Notes: generated from the sequence alone by a model not told the origin. Positions 16,660 to 27,623 are shown, numbered from the stretch's first letter. The stretch: 64,000 nucleotides of DNA from Moraxella nasibovis (GCF_029581575.1 NZ_CP089975.1:744001-808000), one strand, 5' to 3'. Translations and numbers: made by a program.

Positions 16660-17005
16660 GATGTTTCTCCTTGCATAAAAAAGCATGAAACTTGCTACTT
16701 AAAATTAAATGAAACTAAACTAAATAAACTTAAAAAAAATTTACTCACAAACTCAGCCATGCTCTCTTTATTCATTTCAACACTTCTTTCAAGACAATAA
16801 TTCATCAGAAAAAGTTATGAAAAAAAATTATTCAAAAGCATTAACTGATAAGTATCTTAAAAGATTGCAGGCATCGTGGCAAGTGTAGAAATGTCTTTTT
16901 GGGTTGTGTGTTTATGGCAAATGCCTGTCTGATGATGCTTAATTGTAAATAAATCGTAGCTTTGTTGCGATTTTTGTCAATCAAGGGGGATGGGGGAATG
17001 TTTGC

Positions 17006-17034
17006 TTGTTTTTTTGGTGATAAGTTGCTACAAT
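17006..17034 (+). promoter_or_regulatory. greA promoter
   Basis: TTGTTT (17006-17011), 17-base spacer, TACAAT (17029-17034), giving a leader of about 115 bases. The rest of the 16660-17005 gap is AT-rich with no gene seen. Confidence 0.6.
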
Positions 17035-17061
17035 GACACCAAATCTATCCCATGTTGGTCT

Positions 17062-17089
17062 TGCCGAATGCTGTTTGGCAGGATTTTTT
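17062..17089 (+). terminator. Attenuator-like hairpin in the greA leader
   Basis: TGCCGAA pairs with TTTGGCA (one G-T pair) around TGCTG, followed by GGATTTTTTG. It lies about 20-50 bases after the predicted start of transcription and 70 bases before greA, like the leader terminator that yields GraL RNA in Escherichia coli. A second possible stem (ATTTGTG/CACAAAT) follows at about 17092-17119. Confidence 0.5.
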
Positions 17090-17157
17090 GTATTTGTGCC
17101 ATGATGATTTGACACAAATGCGTTATTAAAAATTGTCAATCTAAAAAAGGAACGCTC

Positions 17158-17634
17158 ATGCAACGCTACCCAATGACACCAGAAGGTCATGCTGCTTTGG
17201 AAGCAGAATTAAAACAGCTTAAAACCGTCGATCGTCCACGCATCACCAACGCCATCGCAGAGGCTCGTGAGCATGGCGACCTTAAAGAAAACGCCGAATA
17301 CCACGCCGCTCGTGAGCAGCAAGGTCTGTGTGAAGCTCGTATTCGTGATATCGAAGCGAAGCTTGGCGGTGCGCAGGTCATCGACCCTGCCAAGCTCAAC
17401 CAAGATGGGCGTGTGGTGTTTGGGGTGACGGTGGTGCTAGAAAACATTGAAAACGGCGAGGAGTGTCGCTACAAGCTGGTCGGAGACGACGAAGCGGACT
17501 TCAAGACGGGTAAAATTTCGGTAAACTCGCCCATCGCTCGTGGTCTGATTGGTAAATCAGAAGGCGACGATGCCAAGATTCAGACCCCAAGTGGCTTGGT
17601 GGAATTTGAGATTTTAGAAGTGATTTATGAGTGA
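17158..17634 (+). CDS. greA: Transcription elongation factor GreA
   Basis: 158 residues, the standard length. The N-terminal coiled coil (1-75) carries the tip acidic pair in [18 protein letters not shown], which places Asp and Glu in the RNA polymerase secondary channel to stimulate cleavage of backtracked RNA. The C-terminal FKBP-like domain follows (..[13 protein letters not shown].., [18 protein letters not shown]). AAGGA precedes the ATG. sirB2 begins nine bases after the stop. Confidence 0.97.
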   Translation: MQRYPMTPEGHAALEAELKQLKTVDRPRITNAIAEAREHGDLKENAEYHAAREQQGLCEARIRDIEAKLGGAQVIDPAKLNQDGRVVFGVTVVLENIENGEECRYKLVGDDEADFKTGKISVNSPIARGLIGKSEGDDAKIQTPSGLVEFEILEVIYE

Positions 17635-17643
17635 GGATGACGC

Positions 17644-18009
17644 ATGAAGCACATGCATATGTTGATGGCGGTCTTGCTACTTTTGATATTTATCTTGCAG
17701 GCCTTGCCGATTCTGACAGGGGGTAAGTATCGCTCGCCTCAAGCCGTGAAGGTCATTAACCATCTGCTGTACGCCATCGTGATGGCATCTGGGCTGTGGC
17801 TATTTTGGCAGCTGTATCAGGTGGCGGGCGCTCAGCACTGGGCGATCGCAAAGCTTGTGCTACTCATCGTGGCGGCATCAGCGACCGCTAAGGCGCAGCG
17901 TGGCTACCTGACAGCGCCAGCTCAAGCCAAAGCAGGACTGCTCATTGCAGCGATCGCTTATGTGGGTATCGTCTTTTTGGCATTCGCCAAGCCCATGCTG
18001 GGTGCGTGA
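17644..18009 (+). CDS. SirB2 family membrane protein
   Basis: 121 residues with four membrane helices. The pattern ..LLLLIFILQALPILTGGKYRSPQAVKVINHLLYAIVMASGLWLFWQLYQ.. and the later ..KLVLLIVAASATAKAQRG.. fit the SirB family, named from a Salmonella invasion regulator but of unknown biochemical role. It is nine bases behind greA, so the two are probably one transcript. No signal peptide beyond the first helix. Confidence 0.8.
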   Translation: MKHMHMLMAVLLLLIFILQALPILTGGKYRSPQAVKVINHLLYAIVMASGLWLFWQLYQVAGAQHWAIAKLVLLIVAASATAKAQRGYLTAPAQAKAGLLIAAIAYVGIVFLAFAKPMLGA

Positions 18010-18138
18010 TTGCAGGATTGAAGTGGGTGAGTGGGGTGGGCTTTGCCCACCAATTAGAATGGCTAAAGTCCCATAGCATCACACAAAATCCCAATCCATC
18101 CACAAACTTCCCGTTATAAATCATCATTCCGCCCTTGT

Positions 18139-18640
18139 GGTAGGGGCGAAAAATCTTTCGTCCCGACAAATCTGCGAACCCACATCTTATCAAATTTTGG
18201 TAGGGCGGGCTTTACCCACCAATAAAAATACGATTTGGAAAACGGTGGGTAAAACTCACCCCACGCCCAACAATTGCAAATCAAAAACGAAATGTACGAC
18301 TCTGCTTGTGGTAAGGGCGAAAAATCTTTTGCCCCTGCAATTGATGGATGACAAACATTGTAATTTACCAACACTGCCCATATAAAAACCATCATGAGAG
18401 ATCAAATTTACGGCATTTGCCATCGTGCGGACAAATGATGGTGGTATGTTCGGGTGAAAAATGGTATTGTATCTTAGGGGCGAAAAGATTGTATCGTAGG
18501 GGCGAATAATATTCGCCCCATAAACATCGACATTTGCCATATCAATAGGCGAAAATGGTTGATTATATCGTACGGGCGAATTGCAATTCGCCCCTACAAG
18601 TATTTACCACATCGTACGGGCGAAAAATTTTCCGCCCCTA
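18139..18640. repeat. Second cluster of GGGGCGAA palindromes (18010-18686 gap)
   Basis: Copies at 18139-18164, 18312-18337, 18497-18522, 18571-18596 and 18615-18640, with a half copy at 18474-18486. A second motif pairs GGTGGGTAAA with TTTACCCACC (18025-18260 region). The gap separates sirB2 from the radical SAM gene and shows no credible gene: the long in-frame extension upstream of the latter is translated palindrome. Confidence 0.85.
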
Positions 18641-18686
18641 CAAAACGCATCATTTCTTGTCATTTAAAAGGAACTTCAACTCATAC

Positions 18687-19943
18687 ATGAATCACGAACG
18701 CATCGAACAAAAACTCTCTATCTTAGCCGACGCCGCCAAATACGATGTCTCTTGCTCATCAAGCGGTGGCAGTCGCAAAAACACAGGTGGTCTGGGTAAT
18801 TCATCAAAATCGGGCATCTGCCACAGCTACACCGAGGACGGTCGCTGCGTGTCTTTATTAAAAATCTTATTCACCAACCACTGCATCTACGACTGCGCCT
18901 ACTGCACTTCTCGCCGCAGCAACGATACGCCACGAGCGGCATTCACGGTGGAGGAAGTGGTGGATTTGACCATGCAGTTTTATCGCCGTAACTACATTGA
19001 GGGGCTGTTTTTGAGTTCTGGGATTTTTAAAAATCCTGACTACACGATGGAGCGGCTGGTGCGTGTCGCCAAGACTTTGCGCACCGAGCATCGTTTTCAT
19101 GGCTACATTCATTTAAAGACCATCCCGGGGGCGTCTGATGAGCTGATGAAAGAGGCGGGGCTGTACGCTGACAGGCTGTCGGTGAACATGGAAATCCCCA
19201 CCAAATCAGGACTTGCTTTACTTGCGCCTGAGAAAAATCATGATGACATGAAAGCGCCAATGCAGACGGTGCAAGAGCAGATTGTGCAGTTTAAAGATTC
19301 TCGCAAGGTCCATAAGCACGCCCCAAAGTACACACCAGCAGGGCAGTCCACGCAGTTCATCATCGGTGCCACTGGCGAGACTGATCATCAGATCATGCGT
19401 CTGTCGAGTCACTTTTATGAAAAATACGACCTAAAACGAGTGTACTACTCAGGCTATGTGCCGATGCTGTCGGACAAGCGCCTGCCTGACATCAGCACGC
19501 CTGTACCGCTCGTGCGTGAAAATCGTCTGTATCAGGCAGACTGGCTGATGCGTTTTTATGGCTTTGGTGCTGAGGAAATCGTCGATGCGCAAAATCCGTT
19601 TTTGGATTTGCAATTTGACCCAAAGATGGCGTGGGCGATGCGTCACCGTGAGCATTTTCCAGTCAATATTCAGACCGCCCCTTATGAGATGGTGGTGCGT
19701 GTGCCAGGCATTGGCGTGCGTACGGCAAAGAAAATCGTGAGCGCCAGACGCTTCACCACGCTCACCTTAGACCACCTCAAACAGATGGGCGCAGCGGTGA
19801 ATCGTGCCAAGTATTTTGTGGCGCTTCATGTGCCTAATCCACACCTAAATGAGCTGATGAAAGACAACTTTCGTGATGTCTTGCTGTCAAGGACGCAAAG
19901 TAAATTTAAAGACGACCGCACAGGACAGCTGGTGCTTTTTTAG
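18687..19943 (+). CDS. Radical SAM protein of the DNA modification/repair type (TIGR03916-like)
   Basis: 418 residues from ATG 18687 (MNHERIEQKLSILADAAKYD). AAGGA is 14 bases upstream, rather far. The cluster motif NHCIYDCAYC (CxxxCxxC) binds the 4Fe-4S cluster that cleaves S-adenosylmethionine, and ..LFLSSGIFKNPDYTMER.. lies in the barrel. Near the C-terminus VPGIGVRTAKKIV is a helix-hairpin-helix DNA-binding motif. The family is known to pair with a DUF4130 protein, as here 150 bases downstream, and is linked to uracil-DNA-glycosylase-like domains. The substrate is unknown. Confidence 0.88.
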   Translation: MNHERIEQKLSILADAAKYDVSCSSSGGSRKNTGGLGNSSKSGICHSYTEDGRCVSLLKILFTNHCIYDCAYCTSRRSNDTPRAAFTVEEVVDLTMQFYRRNYIEGLFLSSGIFKNPDYTMERLVRVAKTLRTEHRFHGYIHLKTIPGASDELMKEAGLYADRLSVNMEIPTKSGLALLAPEKNHDDMKAPMQTVQEQIVQFKDSRKVHKHAPKYTPAGQSTQFIIGATGETDHQIMRLSSHFYEKYDLKRVYYSGYVPMLSDKRLPDISTPVPLVRENRLYQADWLMRFYGFGAEEIVDAQNPFLDLQFDPKMAWAMRHREHFPVNIQTAPYEMVVRVPGIGVRTAKKIVSARRFTTLTLDHLKQMGAAVNRAKYFVALHVPNPHLNELMKDNFRDVLLSRTQSKFKDDRTGQLVLF

Positions 19944-20092
19944 TGAGGTTTGGACAGCGTGCTTGGCAAAGGCGGTGTTTTTCATGCATCCGCCTGCAAA
20001 TCCCGTAAGCCTGCCTAGAAATGTTTAAAACTAGAAATGTTTAAAATCTGTCATCATCTGTCAATGCCTTTGGACTGACAAACTATGAGCTT

Positions 20093-20923
20093 ATGACTTC
20101 TCTATCTCTTTTTGACCCAAGCAACGACCTACGCCATGATGCGTCTGATGTGCGCACGGTGCTGGTGTTTGATGGCAGCTTTGAGGGCTGGCTGTCGGCG
20201 GTGTTTTATGCTTATGAGCATAAGCTGGTGCGTACGCCACTGCTCATTAAGGCGGCGCATGACCATGTGGACAGCTTTTTGGATGAGGTGGTGATGGTGG
20301 CAAACGATGCCGACAAGGCGACTCGGGTGCTGACTCGGCTACAAGAGATGTTAAGCGTGCGTGATGTCATCTGGGCGTTTTTGTCTGAAGATCCCATGGT
20401 GTACACGCATCTCTTTCGTGTGGTGGTGTATCAGCTGGATAATCCACACCGCCGTGTGATGGCAAACTTTGCCCACCCTGATGTGCAGGCGGTGCAGGCG
20501 CGCATTAAGAAAGTGGGGCGAGAGCGTCACCGAATGCAGGCGTTTGTGCGGTTTGAGGATACGGTGCAGGGCGTGTATTTTGCTAAGGTGAATCCTGATT
20601 TTAATGTCCTGCCACTCATCGGTGATTTTTTTGCCAAGCGTTTTGCCGACCAAAGCTGGCTCATCTTTGATGTGGTGCGAGGCTATGGGATTTTTTATGA
20701 TCATCACGACCCTAAGGCAGGCGTGCAAGATATCGTGGACATTGATGAGACGATGCTGACAGATCATCATGCTTTTCATAGCGACAAAGAGCCGATCTAT
20801 CAGCGGCTATGGCAGGCGTATTTTCGTCATGTGACGATTAAAGAACGCATTAACCCCAAGCACCACATCGCTCAAATGCCACGCCGTTATTGGCGCTATC
20901 TGGTGGAGAAAAAAGGGCGTTAA
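20093..20923 (+). CDS. DUF4130 / TIGR03915 probable DNA metabolism protein
   Basis: 276 residues. Opening ..VLVFDGSFEGWLSAVFYAYEHK.. , central ..VRKVGRERHRMQAFVRFEDT-like stretch (here IKKVGRERHRMQAFVRFEDTVQGVYFA split over 145-170), then ..NPKHHIAQMPRRYWRYLVE at the C-terminus fit TIGR03915. In some bacteria this region is fused to a uracil-DNA glycosylase domain; here it is free-standing and no glycosylase domain is seen. It follows the radical SAM gene, its known partner. Together they may repair or modify DNA bases; no activity is established. Confidence 0.85.
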   Translation: MTSLSLFDPSNDLRHDASDVRTVLVFDGSFEGWLSAVFYAYEHKLVRTPLLIKAAHDHVDSFLDEVVMVANDADKATRVLTRLQEMLSVRDVIWAFLSEDPMVYTHLFRVVVYQLDNPHRRVMANFAHPDVQAVQARIKKVGRERHRMQAFVRFEDTVQGVYFAKVNPDFNVLPLIGDFFAKRFADQSWLIFDVVRGYGIFYDHHDPKAGVQDIVDIDETMLTDHHAFHSDKEPIYQRLWQAYFRHVTIKERINPKHHIAQMPRRYWRYLVEKKGR

Positions 20924-21047
20924 ATCCTTGGTTTGCATTGCCCTTGGCATGGTCGAAAGACTTTTCGCCCATGGTTTTGTTCTGCATTGCCATGGCAAAA
21001 ACCTTTTGCTGATGTGGTTTTGTTTTTGTTCTATCGTTGTTTTGCCA

Positions 21048-22283
21048 TCACAGCCAGCCTGCTCGGCGAAATTTAGAATACAAATAAGTACAAATCAGCA
21101 AAATCGCCCCAATAACGATGAAATAGCCATAACGCCAGGTCAGCTCAGGCATAAACTCAAAGTTCATGCCATAGATGCCTGCCATCGCCGTCGGCACCGC
21201 TGCGATACCTGCCCACGCAGCAAGCTTTCTGACGACATCGTTTTGCCCCATCGTCACCATCGTGGTGTAGGTATTCATGGCGACGGAGAGCATTTCGTTG
21301 AGTCCGTTGACCGCATCCAGCGAGCGTAGCAGATGGTCATTGACATCTCGGAAATAGGGCTGAGCGGAGGTCGGGAAGGCGGAGATCAGCTCGTTTTTTT
21401 TGTGATTGATGAAAAAATTACACACATCTTGCACAGGCAAAATCACCGCACGCATATGAACGAGCTGGGATTTTAATTCGTACAGACTTCTTAGGGTGTC
21501 TCGGCTAAATTCTGATGAGAAAATGTTTCTTTCTTGTTCACGCAGATAGTTGCCTAGGCGGTCGGTGATTGGTAGGTAGTTATCCACGATGAAGTCCAAG
21601 ATGGCGTGCAGCACGAAAATCGGTCCCAGACGCAGACGCTCAGGACGGCGGTGATAATGCTCACGCACAGGGGCGTAAGAGTTGGACGCACCACGGCGAA
21701 TGCTGATGATGAAGTTTTTGCCCATAAATATCGCCGTCGTGCCGTAGCGGATTTGGTTGTCTTCAAGCTTGGCGGTACGCACCACCACGAAAATCATGTC
21801 ATGACCGTAGCTTTCTACTTTTGGGCGTTGGTGGTCGGCGAGAGCATCTTCTAGGGCAAGCTCGTGCAGGTCAAAGGCGTCTTTGACTTCCTGCACAGTC
21901 TCAATGCTAGGATCATACAGCCCAAGCCAAATAAACTGATTGTTATTAGTCAAGGCACGGCTGACTTCATCAATGCGCAGCTGCTCGATGGGCTCGCCCG
22001 TCTTTCGAGAGTAGGCGTAGCAGACGATGGTTTCGTTGTCACCTGAGTCTTCTAGGTCTTCAAAGCGGTCGGCATCAGGGTCATAGACCGTCATGGTCAA
22101 GGTGGTGTCTTCGTCCGTGGCGTCCGCATCGCCGTAGATGTAGCTGTCTTGATTGTCCAAAGACAGCTCTTCTTCGTCTTGGTCGGTGGTGTCGATGGTG
22201 TCTTCGTGTGGTGCTTTAAGATAGCTTTCGATGGTGTCAGGTTTTTTGGGGGTGTATAAATCTTCGTTGTCGTGCTTTTGCAT
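21048..22283 (-). CDS. CorA-like magnesium/cobalt transporter
   Basis: 411 residues from ATG 22283, which has AGGGGG about 6 bases upstream; an ATG 72 bases further up has no clear site. The first 70 residues are rich in Asp, Glu and Thr, an acidic extension beyond the usual CorA core. The cytoplasmic funnel and a long stalk helix follow. Near the C-terminus are two membrane helices with the signature YGMNF just before the periplasmic loop (..FEFMPELTWRYG..) and a basic tail. CorA pentamers pass Mg2+, Co2+ or Ni2+; the true ion here is not known. Confidence 0.9.
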   Translation of the reverse strand: MQKHDNEDLYTPKKPDTIESYLKAPHEDTIDTTDQDEEELSLDNQDSYIYGDADATDEDTTLTMTVYDPDADRFEDLEDSGDNETIVCYAYSRKTGEPIEQLRIDEVSRALTNNNQFIWLGLYDPSIETVQEVKDAFDLHELALEDALADHQRPKVESYGHDMIFVVVRTAKLEDNQIRYGTTAIFMGKNFIISIRRGASNSYAPVREHYHRRPERLRLGPIFVLHAILDFIVDNYLPITDRLGNYLREQERNIFSSEFSRDTLRSLYELKSQLVHMRAVILPVQDVCNFFINHKKNELISAFPTSAQPYFRDVNDHLLRSLDAVNGLNEMLSVAMNTYTTMVTMGQNDVVRKLAAWAGIAAVPTAMAGIYGMNFEFMPELTWRYGYFIVIGAILLICTYLYSKFRRAGWL

Positions 22284-22678
22284 GGCTCGCCCCCTATAAA
22301 AATCTTGCGGATATAAAAAACGCCATATTATAGCAACATTTTTAAGCTTTTTCATCTGTCTTTATCCATCCATCTGGCAAATCCATGCCAATTAAGCTCG
22401 CCCACGCCCAAAATAACCCAGATTTTTTGTAAATGGCGTCATTATTTTTGTCAAGTTTTTGAATGTCTGATGGTATTTGGTCGGATTTTTGGCAATTTTG
22501 GCTTGTCTGTGGTCAGATTATCAAAAATAATTTGTAATTTAACCTAGTCGCACGATGAATTTAATGATACACTAAGCACGAAAAAATGAACGAATTGTGG
22601 TGTTTTTTCAAATGGCAAGCGATGACTTGCTATTTTTTGTGTATTTACTGACATTTTATCAATCAATAGGGGTGTGTT
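22284..22678. other. Intergenic region between divergent corA-like and hisZ genes
   Basis: 395 AT-rich bases that must hold both promoters. No gene, tRNA or GGGGCGAA palindrome is seen. Promoter boxes are too degenerate to assign. Confidence 0.5.
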
Positions 22679-23905
22679 GTGCCGACCTGCACGATGGCGA
22701 CCAGCTTACAGCGTCCTGATGCCCAAAATTGGCTTTTGCCAGATGGCGTGGCGGATGCGTTATTCAAAGATGCCCAAAAACTAGAAAGTCTGCGTGATGC
22801 CTTGCTGTTTGTCCTGACAGCGCATGGTCATCGCTTGGTGTCGCCACCACTCATCGAATACACCGAGACGCTGCTTGGCGGGGCGGACGAGGATTTAAAA
22901 CGCCAGACTTTTAAGTTTGTCGATCAGCTGACAGGGCGCATGATGGGACTTCGAGCTGACATCACGCCGCAGATTACCCGCATTGACGCTCAGCATGGGC
23001 AGGGTGTGAGTCGCTACTGCTACATCGGTCAGGTGGTAAAGACACTGCCGACGGGTCTGTTTGGGCTACGCACGCCATTACAGCTGGGCGCTGAGATTTT
23101 TGGTGTGAATGATGTGGGTGCGGAGATTGCGCTCATTGATCTTTTGGTGGCTCTGACGGATGAGATCGGCATGAGCCGTGAGAATCTGCACATCGATGTG
23201 GGTCATGTGGCGATCTTTGAGGCGCTGTGCGCACTACACGACATCAGTGCAGCGACCACCGAGCGTCTGATGCAGCTGTATGTCAAGAAAAACCTGCCAG
23301 AGCTTGAAGTGCTGTGTCTGGACATCGACGGCGGCGCAGACTTCTTGGTGCTTGCCAAGCACACACTTGCCCAAGATGCTGCCCCAGACGCCAATAATCT
23401 GCTGACCAAGCTGACAAACAAAGCCAAACAAAGCCCCATCATCAAAGAGGCGGCGACAGAGATCGCCACACTGACTGCGCACATCAAGTCGCTTGGCGTG
23501 AGTGTGAGCGTGGACATCACTGAGCTGTCGGGCTATCATTATCACACAGGGCTTGTGTTCAATGTCTATCTAAACCGTACTTCCACGGCACAGACGCAAG
23601 CCTTGGTGCGTGGCGGTCGTTTTTGTGCCAGTGCTGGCAGACAGGCGACGGGGTTTAGTATGGACATCAACCGCTTGCTTGAATTTGTAGAATTACAAGA
23701 AGACACCATCATCTTGGTGGATCATGCTGACATGACTAGGGCAAATCAGACGCAAGCTGAGGATCTGCTGCGTCAGATTAAGACTCTGCAAGACGAGGGC
23801 TGTATCGTGATAAAGCCATTGTCCGCTGATGACAGACCGTCTCATATTGATGGCGTGCTGCACCTTGATGGCGATGAGTGGGCGGTGCAGCTCGTTGGTG
23901 ACTGA
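22679..23905 (+). CDS. hisZ: ATP phosphoribosyltransferase regulatory subunit
   Basis: 408 residues from a GTG at 22679, with AGGGG about 7 bases upstream; an ATG 15 bases later is possible. The protein is a histidyl-tRNA synthetase paralogue: ..NWLLPDGVADALF.., ..TETLLGGADEDLKRQTFKFVDQLTGRMMGLRADITPQITR.. (class II motif 2) and ..RTSTAQTQALVRGGRF... It lacks an anticodon-binding domain. HisZ activates the short HisG enzyme in the first step of histidine synthesis. purA follows after 86 bases, an order common in gamma-proteobacteria. Confidence 0.93.
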   Translation: MPTCTMATSLQRPDAQNWLLPDGVADALFKDAQKLESLRDALLFVLTAHGHRLVSPPLIEYTETLLGGADEDLKRQTFKFVDQLTGRMMGLRADITPQITRIDAQHGQGVSRYCYIGQVVKTLPTGLFGLRTPLQLGAEIFGVNDVGAEIALIDLLVALTDEIGMSRENLHIDVGHVAIFEALCALHDISAATTERLMQLYVKKNLPELEVLCLDIDGGADFLVLAKHTLAQDAAPDANNLLTKLTNKAKQSPIIKEAATEIATLTAHIKSLGVSVSVDITELSGYHYHTGLVFNVYLNRTSTAQTQALVRGGRFCASAGRQATGFSMDINRLLEFVELQEDTIILVDHADMTRANQTQAEDLLRQIKTLQDEGCIVIKPLSADDRPSHIDGVLHLDGDEWAVQLVGD

Positions 23906-23952
23906 CAGAGCTTGGCTTGACATTCATTGTAAACATTTTAAATTATTTTTAA

Positions 23953-25281
<1,329 letters not shown>

Positions 25282-25326
25282 GCATTTGGCATAATGGCAT
25301 TCATCACAATAGCTATTTATTGTGAT

Positions 25327-25365
25327 AAAAACCCATCAAACCTTATTTGGTTTGGTGGGTTTTTT
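25327..25365 (+). terminator. Terminator after purA
   Basis: AAAACCCATCAAACC pairs with GGTTTGGTGGGTTTT, then T-run. A smaller hairpin (ATCACAATA/TTATTGTGAT) precedes it at 25303-25325. Confidence 0.85.
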
Positions 25366-25524
25366 CATTGGCTTGATGATTTTGTGAATTAAGTCATGGC
25401 GTAAGTCTGGTGCTTGCTGTATGGCTTTGCTGGCTTTCTTATAAAGCACGAAGACGGCAAAAGTGGTGTGGAGATAGGTAAAGTATTGCTACTTAATGAG
25501 AGATGATAACATTTTTTAACAAAT

Positions 25525-25557
25525 CGCTTGACTTTTGGTAAGTTGAGCGATTATATT
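25525..25557 (+). promoter_or_regulatory. oppA promoter overlapped by an inverted repeat
   Basis: TTGACT (25528-25533), 18-base spacer, TATATT (25552-25557). CGCTTGACTT and AAGTTGAGCG (25525-25549) form an imperfect inverted repeat, 8 of 10 pairs, covering the -35 and spacer, a plausible repressor site. The rest of the 25366-25618 gap shows nothing else. Confidence 0.55.
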
Positions 25558-25618
25558 TATCTGGTCGATGACGGGTTTGTCAGTTTGACGGTTTTTTTAT
25601 TACCATAAGGACATTGTT

Positions 25619-27292
25619 ATGAATTCAAAAGTATTACCATCAGCATTAGTGCTGTCTGTGAGTGCCGTACTGTTTGGCTGTGGCGGTGATAAAACCACCA
25701 CCCCTGAAAACAAAGCAGCAAGCACAGATGCTGCGACGACGACTGCGACCGCAGGAGAGTTGGCAGAAAAGCAGGAGATCGTCATCAATAATGGCGCAGA
25801 GCCAGAATCACTAGATCCGCATAAAGTCAGCGGTGTGCCAGAGTCAAACATCTTGCGTCAGATGCTGGTCGGTCTGACCTCGACAGACGCTCAGGGTAAG
25901 ACGATACCGGGCATGGCGACAGAATGGACTTCGCCTGACAACAAAGTCTGGACTTTCAAGCTGCGTGACGCTCAGTGGTCTAATGGCGACCCTGTGACCG
26001 CACACGACTTCGTGTACAGCTTCCGCCGTGTGGTCAATCCTGAGACTGCCTCGCCTTATGCCACTTATTTGGCGGGTCTAAAAGTCGTGAATGCCCAAGA
26101 CATCGTCGATGGCAAGAGTGCGCCAGACACGCTGGGCGTAAGAGCTATTGATGACAAGACGCTTGAAGTGACTTTGTCTGAGCCTGTGCCATATTTCCCA
26201 GATGCGCTGTTCCATACTTCTGTGAAGCCTGTCAATCAAAAAGTCGTGGAGCAACACGGCGACAAGTGGACAAATGTCGGCAACTTCGTCGGTAATGGTC
26301 CATACATCCTAAAAGAATGGCAAGTGAACGAGCGCATCGTGCTAGAACGCAACAAAAACTACTACGATGATGCCAACACCACCATCAACCAAGTGACCTT
26401 ACTTGCCATCTCATCAGACACCACCGATGTGCAGCGCTACAAGGCAGGCGAGGTGGACATGACGGCTGACGCATTGCCACCAACTCAGTTTAAGCAGCTG
26501 CAAGGCGAGCTTGGCGATCAGGTGAAAGTACAGCCTAAGCTGTGTACTTATTATTATGAATTCAACCATACCAAGGCGCCATTTGATGATGTGCGTGTTC
26601 GTAAGGCGCTGTCATTGGTGCTTGATCGAGATACGATCGTTGATAAGATTTTGGGTCAGGGTCAAAAAGTCGCCTATCAATACACCCCAGAGGCGATCAA
26701 TGGCATGAAGAACTATGAGCCAGAGTGGAAGTCTTGGGATCGAGCGAAGCGCATCGAAGAGGCGAAAAAACTCTTGAATGAAGCGGGCTATAACGAAGCC
26801 AATCCTTTGAAATTTGAACTATTGTACAACACCAGCGAGCAGCACAAAACGCTGGCAGTGGCAGCAGCGTCATTCTGGAAGGATGCACTTGGCTTCGTGG
26901 ATGTAACCCTTGCCAACCAAGAATGGAAGACCTATCTTGAAACTCGCCGCACCCAAAAGCACCAGATGTCTCGTGGTGGCTGGTGTGCCGACTACAACGA
27001 AGCATCTACTTTCCTAAATACTTTCTTATCCACCGATTCAAGCAACTACGGTAAATACAACAGCCCAACCTTTGATGGCATCATGGCAAAAACTTTGGCG
27101 GCTGATGTAACACCAGAGCAGCGTGCTGAGCTGTATCGCCAAGCCGAAGAGGTGCTGGATAAAGAATCAGCGACGATCTTTGTTTATCAATATGTGTCGC
27201 CACGCTTAGTTAAGCCTTATGTGGCAGGCTATGCTGATCAAGATCCGCTCGGCCAATGGCATGTAAAAGATCTAAAAATCCTAAAACACTGA
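25619..27292 (+). CDS. oppA: Oligopeptide ABC transporter substrate-binding lipoprotein
   Basis: 557 residues. Lipoprotein signal with box VLFGC at about residue 21, followed by a Thr/Ala-rich linker (to about 50). The rest is an SBP family 5 peptide-binding protein: ..NNGAEPESLDPHKVSGVPESN.., ..WSNGDPVTAHDFVYSFRRVV.., ..GNGPYILKEWQVNERIVLERN.. and ..HTKAPFDDVRVRKALSLVLDR... It captures peptides in the periplasm for OppBC-DF encoded downstream. A terminator separates it from oppB, so it may be expressed in excess, as usual for binding proteins. In Moraxella catarrhalis OppA is surface-accessible. Confidence 0.95.
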   Translation: MNSKVLPSALVLSVSAVLFGCGGDKTTTPENKAASTDAATTTATAGELAEKQEIVINNGAEPESLDPHKVSGVPESNILRQMLVGLTSTDAQGKTIPGMATEWTSPDNKVWTFKLRDAQWSNGDPVTAHDFVYSFRRVVNPETASPYATYLAGLKVVNAQDIVDGKSAPDTLGVRAIDDKTLEVTLSEPVPYFPDALFHTSVKPVNQKVVEQHGDKWTNVGNFVGNGPYILKEWQVNERIVLERNKNYYDDANTTINQVTLLAISSDTTDVQRYKAGEVDMTADALPPTQFKQLQGELGDQVKVQPKLCTYYYEFNHTKAPFDDVRVRKALSLVLDRDTIVDKILGQGQKVAYQYTPEAINGMKNYEPEWKSWDRAKRIEEAKKLLNEAGYNEANPLKFELLYNTSEQHKTLAVAAASFWKDALGFVDVTLANQEWKTYLETRRTQKHQMSRGGWCADYNEASTFLNTFLSTDSSNYGKYNSPTFDGIMAKTLAADVTPEQRAELYRQAEEVLDKESATIFVYQYVSPRLVKPYVAGYADQDPLGQWHVKDLKILKH

Positions 27293-27302
27293 TCGGCCAA
27301 TC

Positions 27303-27343
27303 AAAAAACCGACCGCAGCTAGTTTGTGGTCGGTTTTTTATTT
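27303..27343 (+). terminator. Terminator between oppA and oppB
   Basis: AAAAAACCGACC pairs with GGTCGGTTTTTT. The 27344-27623 gap then holds a likely oppB promoter (TATAAT at 27456-27461, weak -35) and no gene. Confidence 0.85.
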
Positions 27344-27623
27344 TTGGGCTGATGAGCGGGGCGTGCGTTATGTAAATTCTTAATTTGTTGCAAAATTTTT
27401 TGATAAAAATTAACAGCTTTGGTAAATTATTACATACAAATCCATGCCAATCGTGTATAATCTGCCTGCAAACTAAGTTTACAAATAATCAACATAAATG
27501 CCTTTTGGCTGTATTTTGATTGATAAAATATGTCGTATTGATGCGACTTGATACATGGAGTGTATCCAGCAATGCCTGCTGGGATGTGGGCATGATGATG
27601 GATGTGCGAACACGAGGTTTTAT

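Noticed and set aside
18555-18686. N-terminal extension of the radical SAM frame
   Set aside because: It translates the GGGGCGAA palindromes (GRKIFRPY recurs in other such extensions) and has no ribosome-binding site; ATG 18687 matches the family start.
25303-25325. Operator-like palindrome after purA
   Set aside because: Lies immediately before the terminator, downstream of the stop; more likely part of the 3' end.
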